64,000 nucleotides of DNA from Robertmurraya korlensis NBRC 107688. GTDB taxonomy: Bacteria; Bacillota; Bacilli; Bacillales; Cytobacillaceae. The notes beneath the pieces were generated by a model, which did no database searches, was not told the origin of the DNA, and saw nothing but the letters and a program-made list of their open reading frames with translations. Each line of letters starts with the position of its first letter. Position 1 is the stretch's first letter. Below, piece after piece: positions 16,500-27,313 of this stretch. Made by a program: the position numbers and the translations under genes. The stretch covers positions 146,520 to 210,519 of the forward strand of contig NZ_BCVH01000007.1 in the NCBI RefSeq assembly GCF_001591645.1, in the 5' to 3' direction.

Positions 16500-17933
16500 A
16501 TGGAAAAGTTTATGGGAAGTAATTTTTTATTGAAAAATGATACCGCTGTTACGTTATTCCATGATTATGCAAAAGAAATGCCAATCATCGATTACCATTG
16601 TCACTTAAATCCGAAGGAAATCTATGAAAACAAACAATTCAACAATATTACCGAGGCCTGGCTTTACGGAGACCATTATAAGTGGAGAGCAATGAGGGCG
16701 AATGGAATTTCTGAGGAGTATATAACGGGAGATAAATCAGACTATGAGAAATTCCTTGCGTGGGCAAAAACTGTACCAATGACGATTGGAAATCCATTGT
16801 ACAATTGGACTCATTTAGAGCTTCAACGATTTTTTGGTATTTATGACATATTAAATGAACAGAGTGCCCCACATATATGGGAAAAAGTAAACACATTGCT
16901 GAACGAAGAAGATTTTCGTGTCAGAGAGTTAATCGTTAAGTCTAGGGTAAGAGTGATTTGTACGACAGATGACCCAGTAGATACGTTAGAATATCATACT
17001 TTGTTACAGGAAGAAAAGGATTTTCCTGTTCGTGTCGTTCCAGGTTTTCGTCCTGACAAGGGATTGGAAATCAATCGTGAAGGCTTCGTAGATTGGGTGG
17101 CTAAGCTTTCTGAGGTCTCAAGTATAGATATTGAAAACTATGAGGATTATCTAGCTGCACTAGAATCTAGAGTCCATTTTTTTGAATCAGTAGGATGTAG
17201 AGTTTCCGATCATGCGTTGGATTCAATGGTGTATGAGGAGGCTAGCTTTGAAGAGGTTGCTAAAGGTTTTGCCCAAAGATTATCTGGAAGTCAAATCTCT
17301 ATTGAAGCGGAAAAAAAGTTCAAAACCTTTACACTTCAATTTTTAGGGAAGCTTTATGCAGATCTAGATTGGGCAATGCAATTTCATATCAATGCAAATC
17401 GTAATAATAACACAAGAATGTTTCGCTTGCTTGGTCCTGATACAGGCTATGATTCCATTAACGATGATCAAATCGCTAAGCCATTAGTACGGATTCTTGA
17501 CGAGTTAGATCGTCATGGCAAGCTACCCAAGACCATTCTTTATTCATTAAATCCAGTTGATAATCAGGTAATTGCAAGTGTTATAAATAGTTTCCAAGAT
17601 GGAAAGATTCCTGGGAAAATACAATTTGGCACGGCATGGTGGTTCAATGATACAAAGGATGGAATGCTTGATCAAATGAAGGCTTTATCTAATATAGGTT
17701 TGTTTAGCCGTTTTATTGGGATGCTCACAGATTCGAGAAGCTTTTTATCCTATACAAGGCATGAATACTTCCGAAGACTTGTATGTAATTTACTTGGTGA
17801 GTGGGTGGAAAATGGTGAGGTTCCCCATGACATCGAATTACTGGGAGGAATTGTACAAAGAATTTGTTACCTCAATGCAAAGGAGTACTTTGCTTTTAAG
17901 GAAGTAGAAGAGAGTGAAATGGTTCGCCCCTAA
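16500..17933 (+). CDS. uxaC: Uronate (glucuronate/galacturonate) isomerase
   Basis: 477 residues, normal for UxaC. The amidohydrolase-like start IIDYHCHLNPKEI carries the HxH metal motif, and LYGDHYKWRAMRANG is family-typical; FGTAWWFND and GMLTDSRSFLSYTRHEYFRR close the active site. It converts D-galacturonate to D-tagaturonate or glucuronate to fructuronate. ATG 16500 (AAGGA 9 bases upstream) is preferred over 16467, which lies in the operator palindrome. First gene of uxaCBA. Confidence 0.93.
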   Translation: MEKFMGSNFLLKNDTAVTLFHDYAKEMPIIDYHCHLNPKEIYENKQFNNITEAWLYGDHYKWRAMRANGISEEYITGDKSDYEKFLAWAKTVPMTIGNPLYNWTHLELQRFFGIYDILNEQSAPHIWEKVNTLLNEEDFRVRELIVKSRVRVICTTDDPVDTLEYHTLLQEEKDFPVRVVPGFRPDKGLEINREGFVDWVAKLSEVSSIDIENYEDYLAALESRVHFFESVGCRVSDHALDSMVYEEASFEEVAKGFAQRLSGSQISIEAEKKFKTFTLQFLGKLYADLDWAMQFHINANRNNNTRMFRLLGPDTGYDSINDDQIAKPLVRILDELDRHGKLPKTILYSLNPVDNQVIASVINSFQDGKIPGKIQFGTAWWFNDTKDGMLDQMKALSNIGLFSRFIGMLTDSRSFLSYTRHEYFRRLVCNLLGEWVENGEVPHDIELLGGIVQRICYLNAKEYFAFKEVEESEMVRP

Positions 17934-17952
17934 GTAGATTTATAACATAAAA

Positions 17953-17966
17953 TGTTAACGTGTGCA
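17953..17966 (+). promoter_or_regulatory. Second TGTTAACG operator-like site before uxaB
   Basis: TGTTAACGTGTGCA shares its left half, TGTTAACG, exactly with the site before uxaC. It may be an auxiliary operator for the same LacI-type regulator or CcpA. Confidence 0.4.
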
Positions 17967-17986
17967 TTTAAGGGAGGGAGATAATA

Positions 17987-19453
17987 TTGCAAAAGTTAAA
18001 TCGAAGCAGTTATCCTGAGTCCAAAACATATCCTGAAAGAGTTCTTCAATATGGGGAAGGGAATTTTCTAAGAGGATTCGTAGACTGGCAAATTCAAGTA
18101 TTAAACAGAGTGGCTGAATTTAATGGAAGCGCTGTCGTTATACAACCTAGAGGGTTCGATAAAATTGAAAGACTGAATCGTCAGGAAGGTTTATACACAT
18201 TATTTTTACAGGGGATGAAAGAGGGGCGTCCGGTAAATGAATATCAGGTGATAGAATCCATCAGTAGAGGGATTAATCTGTTTACCGATTATGATGAGTA
18301 CGTCAAATTAGCAGGTAGCAAGGATCTGCGGTTTATTGTGAGCAACACAACAGAGGCAGGTATTGCTTTTCATCCAGAAGACCGTTTGGAGGATCGGCCA
18401 CAGAAAAGTTTTCCCGCCAAATTGACTGCGTTCCTATACCATCGATTCCATGCATTTTCAGGTGATGTAGACCGTGGGTGTATTATTATTCCATGCGAAC
18501 TTATTGAGAATAATGGTGAGGTTCTGAAAGAAATAATTTTGAAATACGCTAAGCTTTGGAATTTGGGGGACGAGTTTATCGGGTGGATTCATCAAGCAAA
18601 TACGTTTTGCTCGAGTCTTGTAGACCGGATTGTACCAGGATATCCGAGCGATACAATAGAGGAGAAAACAAGGGAGCTCGGGTATATTGATGAATTAATG
18701 GTGGTAGGGGAGCAGTATCATCTTTGGGTAATTCAGGGTCCGCAATCTCTATATGATGAGTTACCGGTAAAGGATACAGGGTTAAATACTCTCATCGTGG
18801 ACGATTTAACTCCCTATCGCACGAGAAAGGTAAGAATTCTAAATGGAGCCCATACTGCAATGACTCCAGTTGCATATCTATCTAATCTCGAAACAGTGGA
18901 AGAAGCTGTTATTGATCCAGAGGTAGGTATATTCATCAAAGAAATGATTACCGAGGAAATTATCCCCACTCTTGAAGGTGAGCACCATGAGCTTTCTTTG
19001 TACGCAGATGAAGTACTTAATCGATTTGCTAACCCTTATATTAAGCATTATTTAATGAGTATTTCCTTAAACTCCAGCTCAAAATTTCAAACAAGGAATA
19101 TTCCGACTCTCCTAGATTACTTAAATAATAAACATGAGTTGCCAAAAAGGCTGGTCTTTTCTCTAAGCGCACTCATTTATTTTTATCGAGGAAAAAGAGG
19201 TGAGGAACCTATCAAACTTCAGGATCAAGTGGGAACCCTTCAATTTTTTTATGATTTATGGAAGCGTTATGATATGCAAGTAATTTCCATACATCAACTA
19301 ACAGAAGCTGTATTGAGTAATGATCAATTATGGGGGATGGACCTAGCTTCCATTCCGAATTTGATTGATAAGATAGCAAATAATCTTTCACAAATAGAGG
19401 AAAACGGAGTACGAAACGTGTTAAAAGAGTTAAATGAAAAAGTCGGTATGTGA
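17987..19453 (+). CDS. uxaB: Tagaturonate reductase (altronate oxidoreductase)
   Basis: 488 residues of the mannitol dehydrogenase/UxaB family. The N-terminal QYGEGNFLRGFVDWQIQ is the NAD-binding start of UxaB, VSNTTEAGI follows, and RKVRILNGAHTAMTP contains the catalytic Lys/Asn/His region. It reduces tagaturonate to altronate with NADH. The start is TTG, 8 bases after GGGAGGG; no in-frame ATG lies near. It is 53 bases downstream of uxaC and 13 bases upstream of uxaA. Confidence 0.92.
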   Translation: MQKLNRSSYPESKTYPERVLQYGEGNFLRGFVDWQIQVLNRVAEFNGSAVVIQPRGFDKIERLNRQEGLYTLFLQGMKEGRPVNEYQVIESISRGINLFTDYDEYVKLAGSKDLRFIVSNTTEAGIAFHPEDRLEDRPQKSFPAKLTAFLYHRFHAFSGDVDRGCIIIPCELIENNGEVLKEIILKYAKLWNLGDEFIGWIHQANTFCSSLVDRIVPGYPSDTIEEKTRELGYIDELMVVGEQYHLWVIQGPQSLYDELPVKDTGLNTLIVDDLTPYRTRKVRILNGAHTAMTPVAYLSNLETVEEAVIDPEVGIFIKEMITEEIIPTLEGEHHELSLYADEVLNRFANPYIKHYLMSISLNSSSKFQTRNIPTLLDYLNNKHELPKRLVFSLSALIYFYRGKRGEEPIKLQDQVGTLQFFYDLWKRYDMQVISIHQLTEAVLSNDQLWGMDLASIPNLIDKIANNLSQIEENGVRNVLKELNEKVGM

Positions 19454-19466
19454 AGGAGGGGAACCG

Positions 19467-20960
19467 ATGAAGAAGGTGTTAAAAATACATGAAAACGATA
19501 ATATCATTCTAGCTTTACAGAACATAAAAGCGGGAGAAGAGATTACTATAGAAGGAATGTCTCTTTTGATAAAAGAAGAGATTTATCGGGGACATAAAAT
19601 AGCACTAAGAGATATCCTGGAACAGGAGGATATCATAAAATATGGTTATCCGATTGGTCATGCTATCTCATCCATTCGAGCTGGTGAACTGGTCCATACC
19701 CATAACACTAAAACAAATTTATCTGGGACGGAGGAGTATACCTACCATCCCGATCAACAGAAAAATCCTTTTGTAAACGAAGATAGAACCTTTAGAGGAT
19801 ATCGAAGAGACAACGGAACAGTAGGGATTCGTAACGAGCTCTGGATTGTACCGACTGTAGGCTGTGTAAACGGAATTGCGGAAAAGATCATAAAGCGTTT
19901 TGAAAAACAAGTTGGTGAGGAAAATCCATTTGATAATGTACTAGTCTTAAAGCATAGTTATGGGTGCTCACAGCTTGGAGATGATCACGAGAATACAAAA
20001 CAGATCCTTTTAAACGCTGTTACCCATCCTAACGCAGGGGGTGTCCTTGTGTTAGGACTTGGATGTGAAAATAATGAACTTCCTGAATTTAAAAGAGCGC
20101 TAGGAGATATAGATGAACAACGGGTGAGATTTCTCGTATCACAGGCTGTAACAGATGAAATTGAAGAAGGATTTAAGCTCGTTATGGAAATCTATGAAGC
20201 AGCGAAACACGATCATAGAATAGATGTACCATTATCAGAATTAAAAATTGGCTTGAAATGTGGGGGTTCTGATGGGTTTTCTGGTATTACCGCAAACCCA
20301 CTTTTAGGCAGGTTTTCTGATTATCTTATTGCACAAGGTGGTACCACTGTTTTAACTGAAGTGCCAGAAATGTTTGGAGCGGAGAAAATATTGATGGAAC
20401 GAGCTGAAAATGAAGAGGTTTTTCATAAGGTTGTTCATTTGATCAACGATTTTAAGGGATATTTTCTTGCACATAATCAACCAGTCTATGAAAATCCTTC
20501 CCCAGGGAATAAGGCGGGTGGCATTACGACTCTGGAGGATAAATCCCTTGGTTGTACTCAAAAGGCAGGAACATCTACGGTTGTTGATGTACTAAAGTAT
20601 GGGGAAGTACTTAAGGTAAATGGGTTAAATCTTCTGAGTGCACCTGGAAATGATTTAATTGCATCAACGGCATTAGCCGCTGCTGGGTGTCATATGGTTT
20701 TATTTACAACTGGAAGAGGGACTCCGTTTGGAACCTTTGTTCCAACGATGAAAATAGCTACGAATTCTCAAATCTATGAAACCAAACCTCACTGGATCGA
20801 CTTTAACGCTGGAATCCTTTTAGAGGAAGATGTATCAGCTGAACAGGTACTCCATGATTTTGTTACCTATGTGACTGAAGTGGCAAGTGGAAAATGGGTT
20901 AATAACGAAAAGAATGATTTTAGGGAAATTTCCATTTTTAAAAGTGGTGTTACTTTGTAA
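19467..20960 (+). CDS. uxaA: Altronate dehydratase
   Basis: 497 residues. An N-terminal SAF domain (ENDNIILALQNIKAGEEI) precedes the UxaA catalytic part with GYRRDNGTVGIRNELWIVPTVGC and the Cys-rich SYGCSQLGDDH, where an Fe(II) site is expected. It dehydrates altronate to 2-keto-3-deoxygluconate. ATG 19467 follows GAAGGAGGGG by 8 bases. Together with uxaC and uxaB it completes galacturonate conversion to KDG; KdgK and KdgA are not in the window. Confidence 0.93.
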   Translation: MKKVLKIHENDNIILALQNIKAGEEITIEGMSLLIKEEIYRGHKIALRDILEQEDIIKYGYPIGHAISSIRAGELVHTHNTKTNLSGTEEYTYHPDQQKNPFVNEDRTFRGYRRDNGTVGIRNELWIVPTVGCVNGIAEKIIKRFEKQVGEENPFDNVLVLKHSYGCSQLGDDHENTKQILLNAVTHPNAGGVLVLGLGCENNELPEFKRALGDIDEQRVRFLVSQAVTDEIEEGFKLVMEIYEAAKHDHRIDVPLSELKIGLKCGGSDGFSGITANPLLGRFSDYLIAQGGTTVLTEVPEMFGAEKILMERAENEEVFHKVVHLINDFKGYFLAHNQPVYENPSPGNKAGGITTLEDKSLGCTQKAGTSTVVDVLKYGEVLKVNGLNLLSAPGNDLIASTALAAAGCHMVLFTTGRGTPFGTFVPTMKIATNSQIYETKPHWIDFNAGILLEEDVSAEQVLHDFVTYVTEVASGKWVNNEKNDFREISIFKSGVTL

Positions 20961-20966
20961 ATAGGT

Positions 20967-21004
20967 GCCTGCTTTAACGTATGTTCGTTAAAGCAGGCTT
21001 TTTA
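20967..21004 (+). terminator. Terminator of the uxaCBA operon
   Basis: A 13-bp perfect stem (GCCTGCTTTAACG with CGTTAAAGCAGGC), 6-base loop and TTTTT tail. It overlaps the stop codon of the converging RpiR gene. Confidence 0.9.
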
Positions 21005-21880
21005 GTTCTCTTCTAAAACGATACTGCTAACTACTCTTTCTTCAGTACTCTTAGCAATCTTCGTTTTGTATTCTAGATTTTCTTGATAGTTCATTTTGAA
21101 AATACAAGAATATAGGACATCCAATATCAAGTGTATGGAGTTATTGGTTGAATAGTAGCCAATTTTTGAATACATTTTTTCACGGGTAGAAATGTATAAC
21201 GTACAATCTGAAAAGTTCTTTAAACTGTTTTCACTAAGACTAGTTAAAGAAATAATAGGGGTTTTTCTATCCCTCAAAACCTTAGCAATTTTAATAACCT
21301 CGTCTGATTCACCTGAGTAAGAGATTAAAATTGCTGTGTGTTTAGGGGTAGAATTGTTAGCGACAAAAATTTGCTCTTCAGGAACATTCATTAATTCTAC
21401 ATGACGATTAATACGAAGCATTTTGTGTTTAAAATCAAAAGCCATAAGCAACGAATTGCTTATCCCATATATATTGATGATATCTGCCTTAGCAAGTAGG
21501 TCAGTGGCTTTCCTTAATTCCTCATTTTTTAAAAGTGCCAAAGTATCTTCAATCGTTTCGGTTGCTAAATGACCAATTTTGGAAGCGATGCTCATCAAAC
21601 TATCTTCTGGTTCAAAAGGGAAATTTGGATCAATATTTGAAAAATGTTGGTTTAAATAGTGGATCTCTTCAAGAAATTTCTCTTTTAACTCATTCCAGCC
21701 GCTAAATCCTAATTTTTGTGACAAACGAACAACGGTAGAGGGGGAAGTAAAGGTAGCTTGGGCTAAATCCTTTGTTGACAAGTGCTGGATATTTTCCTTT
21801 TCTTTTAGTATATATTTTGCTAGTACTTCTTCGGATTTTGATAATGAGTCCATTGATTCAAGCTTATTTGAGATGATCAT
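21002..21880 (-). CDS. MurR/RpiR-family transcriptional regulator
   Basis: 292 residues. An N-terminal RpiR HTH (LSTKDLAQATFTSPSTVVRLSQKLGFSGW) is followed by a SIS sugar-phosphate domain (NIYGISNSLLMAFDFKHKML and ILISYSGESDEVIKIAKVLRD). It faces away from the 6-phospho-beta-glucosidase at 22108 and converges on uxaA. Divergent placement makes the glucosidase its most likely target, with a phosphorylated sugar as effector. The SD (AAGGAG) is 15 bases from the ATG, so the exact start is uncertain. Confidence 0.88.
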   Translation of the reverse strand: MIISNKLESMDSLSKSEEVLAKYILKEKENIQHLSTKDLAQATFTSPSTVVRLSQKLGFSGWNELKEKFLEEIHYLNQHFSNIDPNFPFEPEDSLMSIASKIGHLATETIEDTLALLKNEELRKATDLLAKADIINIYGISNSLLMAFDFKHKMLRINRHVELMNVPEEQIFVANNSTPKHTAILISYSGESDEVIKIAKVLRDRKTPIISLTSLSENSLKNFSDCTLYISTREKMYSKIGYYSTNNSIHLILDVLYSCIFKMNYQENLEYKTKIAKSTEERVVSSIVLEEN

Positions 21881-22092
21881 AATGTAGTTGTTTTTCTCCT
21901 TTTAAAAAGGTATTTCATTTTTTGTTAAGAAAATCGATGGAAAATTAGAATGCCATTCTAACCTGCTTGGAAAGTCTTTCACTTCATGTTTTCTTCCTAT
22001 ACTATATCACTATAAAGTAATGAATGAAATAAACATGAGGCTTATAGGCCACTAGGTTTCGGGCATGATAAGCGGAGTGATTTTAATAGTAA

Positions 22093-23538
<1,446 letters not shown>

Positions 23539-23547
23539 TAAATGAAG

Positions 23548-23585
23548 AAAACTGACCTTGGTTCCATGCCAAGGTCAGTTTTTAA
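23548..23585 (+). terminator. Terminator after the 6-phospho-beta-glucosidase
   Basis: A 12-bp stem (AACTGACCTTGG with CCAAGGTCAGTT), 7-base loop and TTTAATT tail. Confidence 0.85.
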
Positions 23586-23598
23586 TTAAAATGGAAAG

Positions 23599-23916
23599 TT
23601 ATTTTCGGACTCTTCTTGATAACAAGGCTGTGTGACCTAACAGGATGCCAGCAACAGCGGAAGCGAAAAGAGTAATAAGTGCAGGTGAGAAAATCTCGAA
23701 AACGTGTCTGAAAATATTGGTGCATCCAATAACAAAGCCAAAGACTCCTAGTAAGGAAGTAAGAATCGTAAATTTTATACTCCGAGCAGGGATACTTACA
23801 ATAGCTCTACCGATTAGCCCCATCAAGAATATGGCAAAGATGAAATAATCACCTGACAGTCCCACAATTAACCCACCAATTCCGAAGCCTAAAGCGCTTA
23901 AATACAGAACTTTCAT
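23599..23916 (-). CDS. Small integral membrane protein, unknown
   Basis: 105 residues with four hydrophobic segments (near 4-20, 24-42, 47-65, 78-95), one containing small-residue GxxxG-like spacing (LGFGIGGLIVG). ATG 23916 lies 6 bases after GGGAGGG; an in-frame TTG two codons earlier is less likely. I recognise no family. It is transcribed on its own, convergent with the glucosidase. Confidence 0.6.
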   Translation of the reverse strand: MKVLYLSALGFGIGGLIVGLSGDYFIFAIFLMGLIGRAIVSIPARSIKFTILTSLLGVFGFVIGCTNIFRHVFEIFSPALITLFASAVAGILLGHTALLSRRVRK

Positions 23917-24082
23917 TTTCAACCCTCCCTCAAATACCCCTTAGCTTATATATATTCGCGTGCGTAGAAGAAGGTTTTTAATAGAAAAAATAAATAAGGG
24001 AAGATCTAGGGAATAACTCGAAGAAGGTTTGTGCAAAATAATCTATACCTGTTTAGCACACTTCATTTATGGAGGGCAACTT

Positions 24083-24430
24083 ATGCAATGGTATTTGAAA
24101 GTACTTAAGAATTATGTTGGATTTCAAGGCAGAGCTAGGAGAAAAGAGTACTGGATGTTTTTCCTATTCAATTTCCTTATCACCATCTTGCTCTCAATTA
24201 TTGAATCGATGCTTGGTCTTGGAGGTATTCTATCTGCACTTTATGGGTTAGCGGTTTTATTACCTTCGATTGCTGTTAGTGTACGCCGACTGCATGATAT
24301 CGGGAGGTCTGGCTGGTGGATGCTACTCTCTTTAATCCCTGTAATTGGATTAATCGTGCTTCTCGTATTTGCAGTTCTTGATAGTCAGCCAGGTGAAAAT
24401 AAATATGGACCCAATCCAAAGGGTCAATAA
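24083..24430 (+). CDS. DUF805 family membrane protein
   Basis: 115 residues. The family pattern is clear: WYLKVLKNYVGFQGRARRKEYWMF, then VRRLHDIGRSGWWMLL and a C-terminal DSQPGENKYGPNPKG. Three transmembrane helices are predicted. ATG 24083 follows GGAGGG by 7 bases; upstream in-frame codons lack an SD. DUF805 proteins are inner-membrane proteins without a defined biochemical role. Confidence 0.88.
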   Translation: MQWYLKVLKNYVGFQGRARRKEYWMFFLFNFLITILLSIIESMLGLGGILSALYGLAVLLPSIAVSVRRLHDIGRSGWWMLLSLIPVIGLIVLLVFAVLDSQPGENKYGPNPKGQ

Positions 24431-24472
24431 AAAAAGTAACCACCTATTTTCGAATAGGTGGTTACTTTTTTA
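24431..24472. terminator. Bidirectional terminator between DUF805 and RNase J genes
   Basis: A 17-bp perfect stem (AAAAAGTAACCACCTAT and complement) with a 6-base loop and T-rich ends on both strands. It serves both converging genes. Confidence 0.9.
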
Positions 24473-24485
24473 TATTCAAATTTGC

Positions 24486-26153
24486 TTAAATTTCAATTAT
24501 TACTGGCAAAATCATTGGTTTTCTCTTTGTTTGAGTAAATAAGTACTGTCCAACTGATTTTTTAATATTTTGTTTTATAACATTCCACTGACGAACATTT
24601 TCAGCTTGTAAATCGTTGACTGTCTTCTTGGTTAAGCGATTGATTTCTCTAATTAAGTCTTCTGAATCCTTGACATATACGAAACCTCTTGTAATTGTGT
24701 CAGGGCCTTGGATGATTTTTCGATCTGTTTTGCTAATGGTGATAATAATCACGACCATTCCATCCTCAGAGAGCTGTCTTCTATCTCTAAGGACGATTTC
24801 TCCTACATCTCCAACACTTACTCCATCGACATACGTATCCCCGTTCGGGATGCTACGAGTCTGAACAGCAACTCCATTTTCCACATCGACGACATCACCG
24901 TTTTTGATAATAAACGTGTTTCCTTTTTCTACACCAACAGACTCTGCTAATAACCGATGATGATGTAGCATCCGGTATTCCCCGTGGATAGGGACAAAAT
25001 AAGTAGGCTTCATCAGGGTAAGCATGAGTTTTAGGTCCTCCTGATAGCCATGCCCTGATACGTGCATGCCGGTTGTGCTTCCAGACCCATATATTACCTT
25101 CGCACCAAGTTGAAACAGGTTATCAATAATACGTGAAACATCCTTCTCATTACCAGGAATAGGAGAGGCTGCTAGAATCACTGTATCGCCAGGGTAGATG
25201 GACATATCTCTATAATTTCCTGTAGATAATCGGGAGAGGGCAGCCATGGGTTCTCCTTGGCTTCCGGTACAAAGGATAGCTACTTTTTCAGGGGCCATTT
25301 CATTGGCAGATCTAGCATCTATTATCATACCCTCTGGGATATTAACATAACCCCTTTCCATTGCTACTTGGACAACATTAACCATACTTCGTCCAACTAA
25401 GGCGAGTTTTCGATTGGTTTTAATCGCGGCGTCCACAACTTGTTGAACGCGGTTTACATTGGAAGCAAAGGTAGAGACAAAGATTTTTCCATCTGCACGT
25501 AAAAAAGCCTCATCCATATGGTTTCCTACCATCTCTTCAGAAGGAGTTAAACCTTTTCTTTCAGCATTTGTACTTTCAGAAATTAACACTAGTACACCAT
25601 TTTTGCCGATTTCGGCCATTTTGTGTATATCAGAATGCTGGTGGTTAGCTGGTGTTAAATCGAATTTAAAGTCACCGGTATGTACCACATTTCCCTCAGG
25701 TGTATGGAAGACAATTCCAAGGCAATCAGGAATGCTATGACTAACTTTAAAAAATGAAACGCCAACTTCTCCAAAAGTAAGCTCTGATTCGGCGTGAACC
25801 TCGACAAGCTTGGTATCACCTGTTAAACGGTGTTCGTCAAGTTTCAATTCAATCAAGCCTAAAGTAAAACGGGTAGCGTAAATAGGTACATTTAATTTTT
25901 TGAGAAAATAAGGAATTCCACCAATATGATCTTCATGCCCATGTGTAACAACTAGAGCACGAATTTTTTCTTTGTTTGCTTCTAAATAAGTAATATCAGG
26001 GATGATTAAATCGATCCCTAACAGGCTTTCATCAGGGAACTTTCCTCCACAATCAATAACTATCATGTCATCTTCATATTGAACAACATACATGTTTTTC
26101 CCGATTTCATTCACTCCGCCAAGAGCAAAAATCGATAATTTACCTTGATTCAT
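24486..26153 (-). CDS. Ribonuclease J
   Basis: 555 residues, the length of B. subtilis RNase J1. The metallo-beta-lactamase core has HGHEDH (His71, His73, Asp75, His76), the beta-CASP region has VSTFASNVNRVQQV and LCTGSQGEPMAALSR, and HVSGHG plus the end KRKPMILPVIIEI are RNase J-specific. It combines endo- and 5'-3' exonuclease activity in mRNA decay. The sequence differs visibly from both RnjA and RnjB as I recall them (start MNQGKLSIFALGGVNEIGKN), so it may be an additional paralogue. AGGAGG precedes the start on the minus strand. Confidence 0.9.
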   Translation of the reverse strand: MNQGKLSIFALGGVNEIGKNMYVVQYEDDMIVIDCGGKFPDESLLGIDLIIPDITYLEANKEKIRALVVTHGHEDHIGGIPYFLKKLNVPIYATRFTLGLIELKLDEHRLTGDTKLVEVHAESELTFGEVGVSFFKVSHSIPDCLGIVFHTPEGNVVHTGDFKFDLTPANHQHSDIHKMAEIGKNGVLVLISESTNAERKGLTPSEEMVGNHMDEAFLRADGKIFVSTFASNVNRVQQVVDAAIKTNRKLALVGRSMVNVVQVAMERGYVNIPEGMIIDARSANEMAPEKVAILCTGSQGEPMAALSRLSTGNYRDMSIYPGDTVILAASPIPGNEKDVSRIIDNLFQLGAKVIYGSGSTTGMHVSGHGYQEDLKLMLTLMKPTYFVPIHGEYRMLHHHRLLAESVGVEKGNTFIIKNGDVVDVENGVAVQTRSIPNGDTYVDGVSVGDVGEIVLRDRRQLSEDGMVVIIITISKTDRKIIQGPDTITRGFVYVKDSEDLIREINRLTKKTVNDLQAENVRQWNVIKQNIKKSVGQYLFTQTKRKPMILPVIIEI

Positions 26154-26315
26154 TATAAATTAACCTCCTCTTCCCAATTTAGTTTAGGAATAGTGTTCCC
26201 AGTTAGAGGACGGTTATTATTATTTAAAGGGAAATAAACAGATTAATGATGCTTACATAACTGAGTGAAAATTTGTGGAAAATAAAGATATTTAATCAAA
26301 GAAGGAGGGGTATTT

Positions 26316-26786
26316 CTGAATCTCGTTTATATAACCATTACGGCTTGGATGACGATTCTATTTTTTGCCTTACTCCCTCATAAGATCAACAGAGTGTCAA
26401 ATGTGATTGTTTTTTTTGTGACGTCTATTATAGATATTAATAAGCTATCGTTAAACATTTCAACATTTAATTTAATTAAGCTTAATATTTCTTATAGTAA
26501 TTGGTTAGCGTTAGTGGTATACAGAGATATAACTATGAGTGTAATCTTATTAATTTATGCTAATGTCTATTTTACAACTAAGGATAAAAGAAAAAGATGG
26601 GGAATTACGATTCTTACATTTCTACTATTATTAGGTGGGTCACAGTTGTTAAGGGGATTATCTATGATGGAATATACTGGGTGGACCATTTACTATGAAA
26701 GCATATGTATTGGAGTATTGATAGGTATTACTTTTTTAACAGCTCGTTATTCGACAAGATGTGATGGTGGAAAACAACATGGATAA
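26316..26786 (+). CDS. Small membrane protein upstream of a CBO0543 gene
   Basis: About 156 residues if translation begins at CTG 26316, 5 bases after GAAGGAGGGG; the first ATG (26349) has no SD and would cut the first helix (NLVYITITAWMTILFFALLP). Three to four hydrophobic segments are visible, and GWTIYYESICIGVLIGIT near the end recalls CBO0543-neighbour proteins. It overlaps the next gene by 8 bases, so the two are translationally coupled. Function unknown. The CTG start is inferred, not proven. Confidence 0.6.
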   Translation: MNLVYITITAWMTILFFALLPHKINRVSNVIVFFVTSIIDINKLSLNISTFNLIKLNISYSNWLALVVYRDITMSVILLIYANVYFTTKDKRKRWGITILTFLLLLGGSQLLRGLSMMEYTGWTIYYESICIGVLIGITFLTARYSTRCDGGKQHG

Positions 26787-27276
26787 TATCATCTATGATC
26801 ATGCATTTAATTTGAATGAGTGGACTGTTCTGATAATCACTGGACTAGGGTTTACTTTATTTTTCATTCTCCCAAAAAAATTTTCTAAATCTGTTACTGC
26901 AGTGAACCTGTTATTTGGGGTAGTCGTTGGTCTTATGTTTGATCATACGATAGCCATCAAACCCATTGATTATTACGATGTAGGAGATGAATCAAAATAC
27001 CAGTTGTTTGATCTATTTTCATATATTATGTACGCTCCAGTAGGGTACTTATATATCTATTTATACGAAAAGTTAAAATTACCTACAAAAAAATATTGGC
27101 TGATTGTTTATATTGTTTTTTGGTCAATTGTTGGGATAGGAGTGGAATGGTTAGGGGTTCTCACCGGTATTTTCCACTATAAAAATGGATATAAAATTAC
27201 GTATTCCTTTCCTATCTATTTATTTGTTCAAGCCTTTCAAATTTGGTTATACCATTATCTCTTTAAAGAAAAATAA
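26779..27276 (+). CDS. CBO0543 family membrane protein
   Basis: 165 residues. The family pattern is clear: FDHTIAIKPIDYYDVGDESKYQLFDL (shown in part), then SYIMYAPVGYLYIYLYEKL, and a GVEWLGVLTGIFHYKNGYK segment between helices. About five transmembrane stretches. ATG 26779 with GGTGGA upstream is preferred over GTG 26761. It overlaps the upstream small membrane gene, indicating an operon of two. The family is of unknown function. Confidence 0.78.
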   Translation: MDNIIYDHAFNLNEWTVLIITGLGFTLFFILPKKFSKSVTAVNLLFGVVVGLMFDHTIAIKPIDYYDVGDESKYQLFDLFSYIMYAPVGYLYIYLYEKLKLPTKKYWLIVYIVFWSIVGIGVEWLGVLTGIFHYKNGYKITYSFPIYLFVQAFQIWLYHYLFKEK

Positions 27277-27310
27277 AAGGGAAGCAGCTAATTATTACTG
27301 CTTCCCTTCG
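27277..27310. terminator. Bidirectional terminator between CBO0543 and the acetate transporter
   Basis: An 11-bp stem (AAGGGAAGCAG with CTGCTTCCCTT) with a 10-base loop between converging genes. Confidence 0.75.
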
Positions 27311-27313
27311 TAA

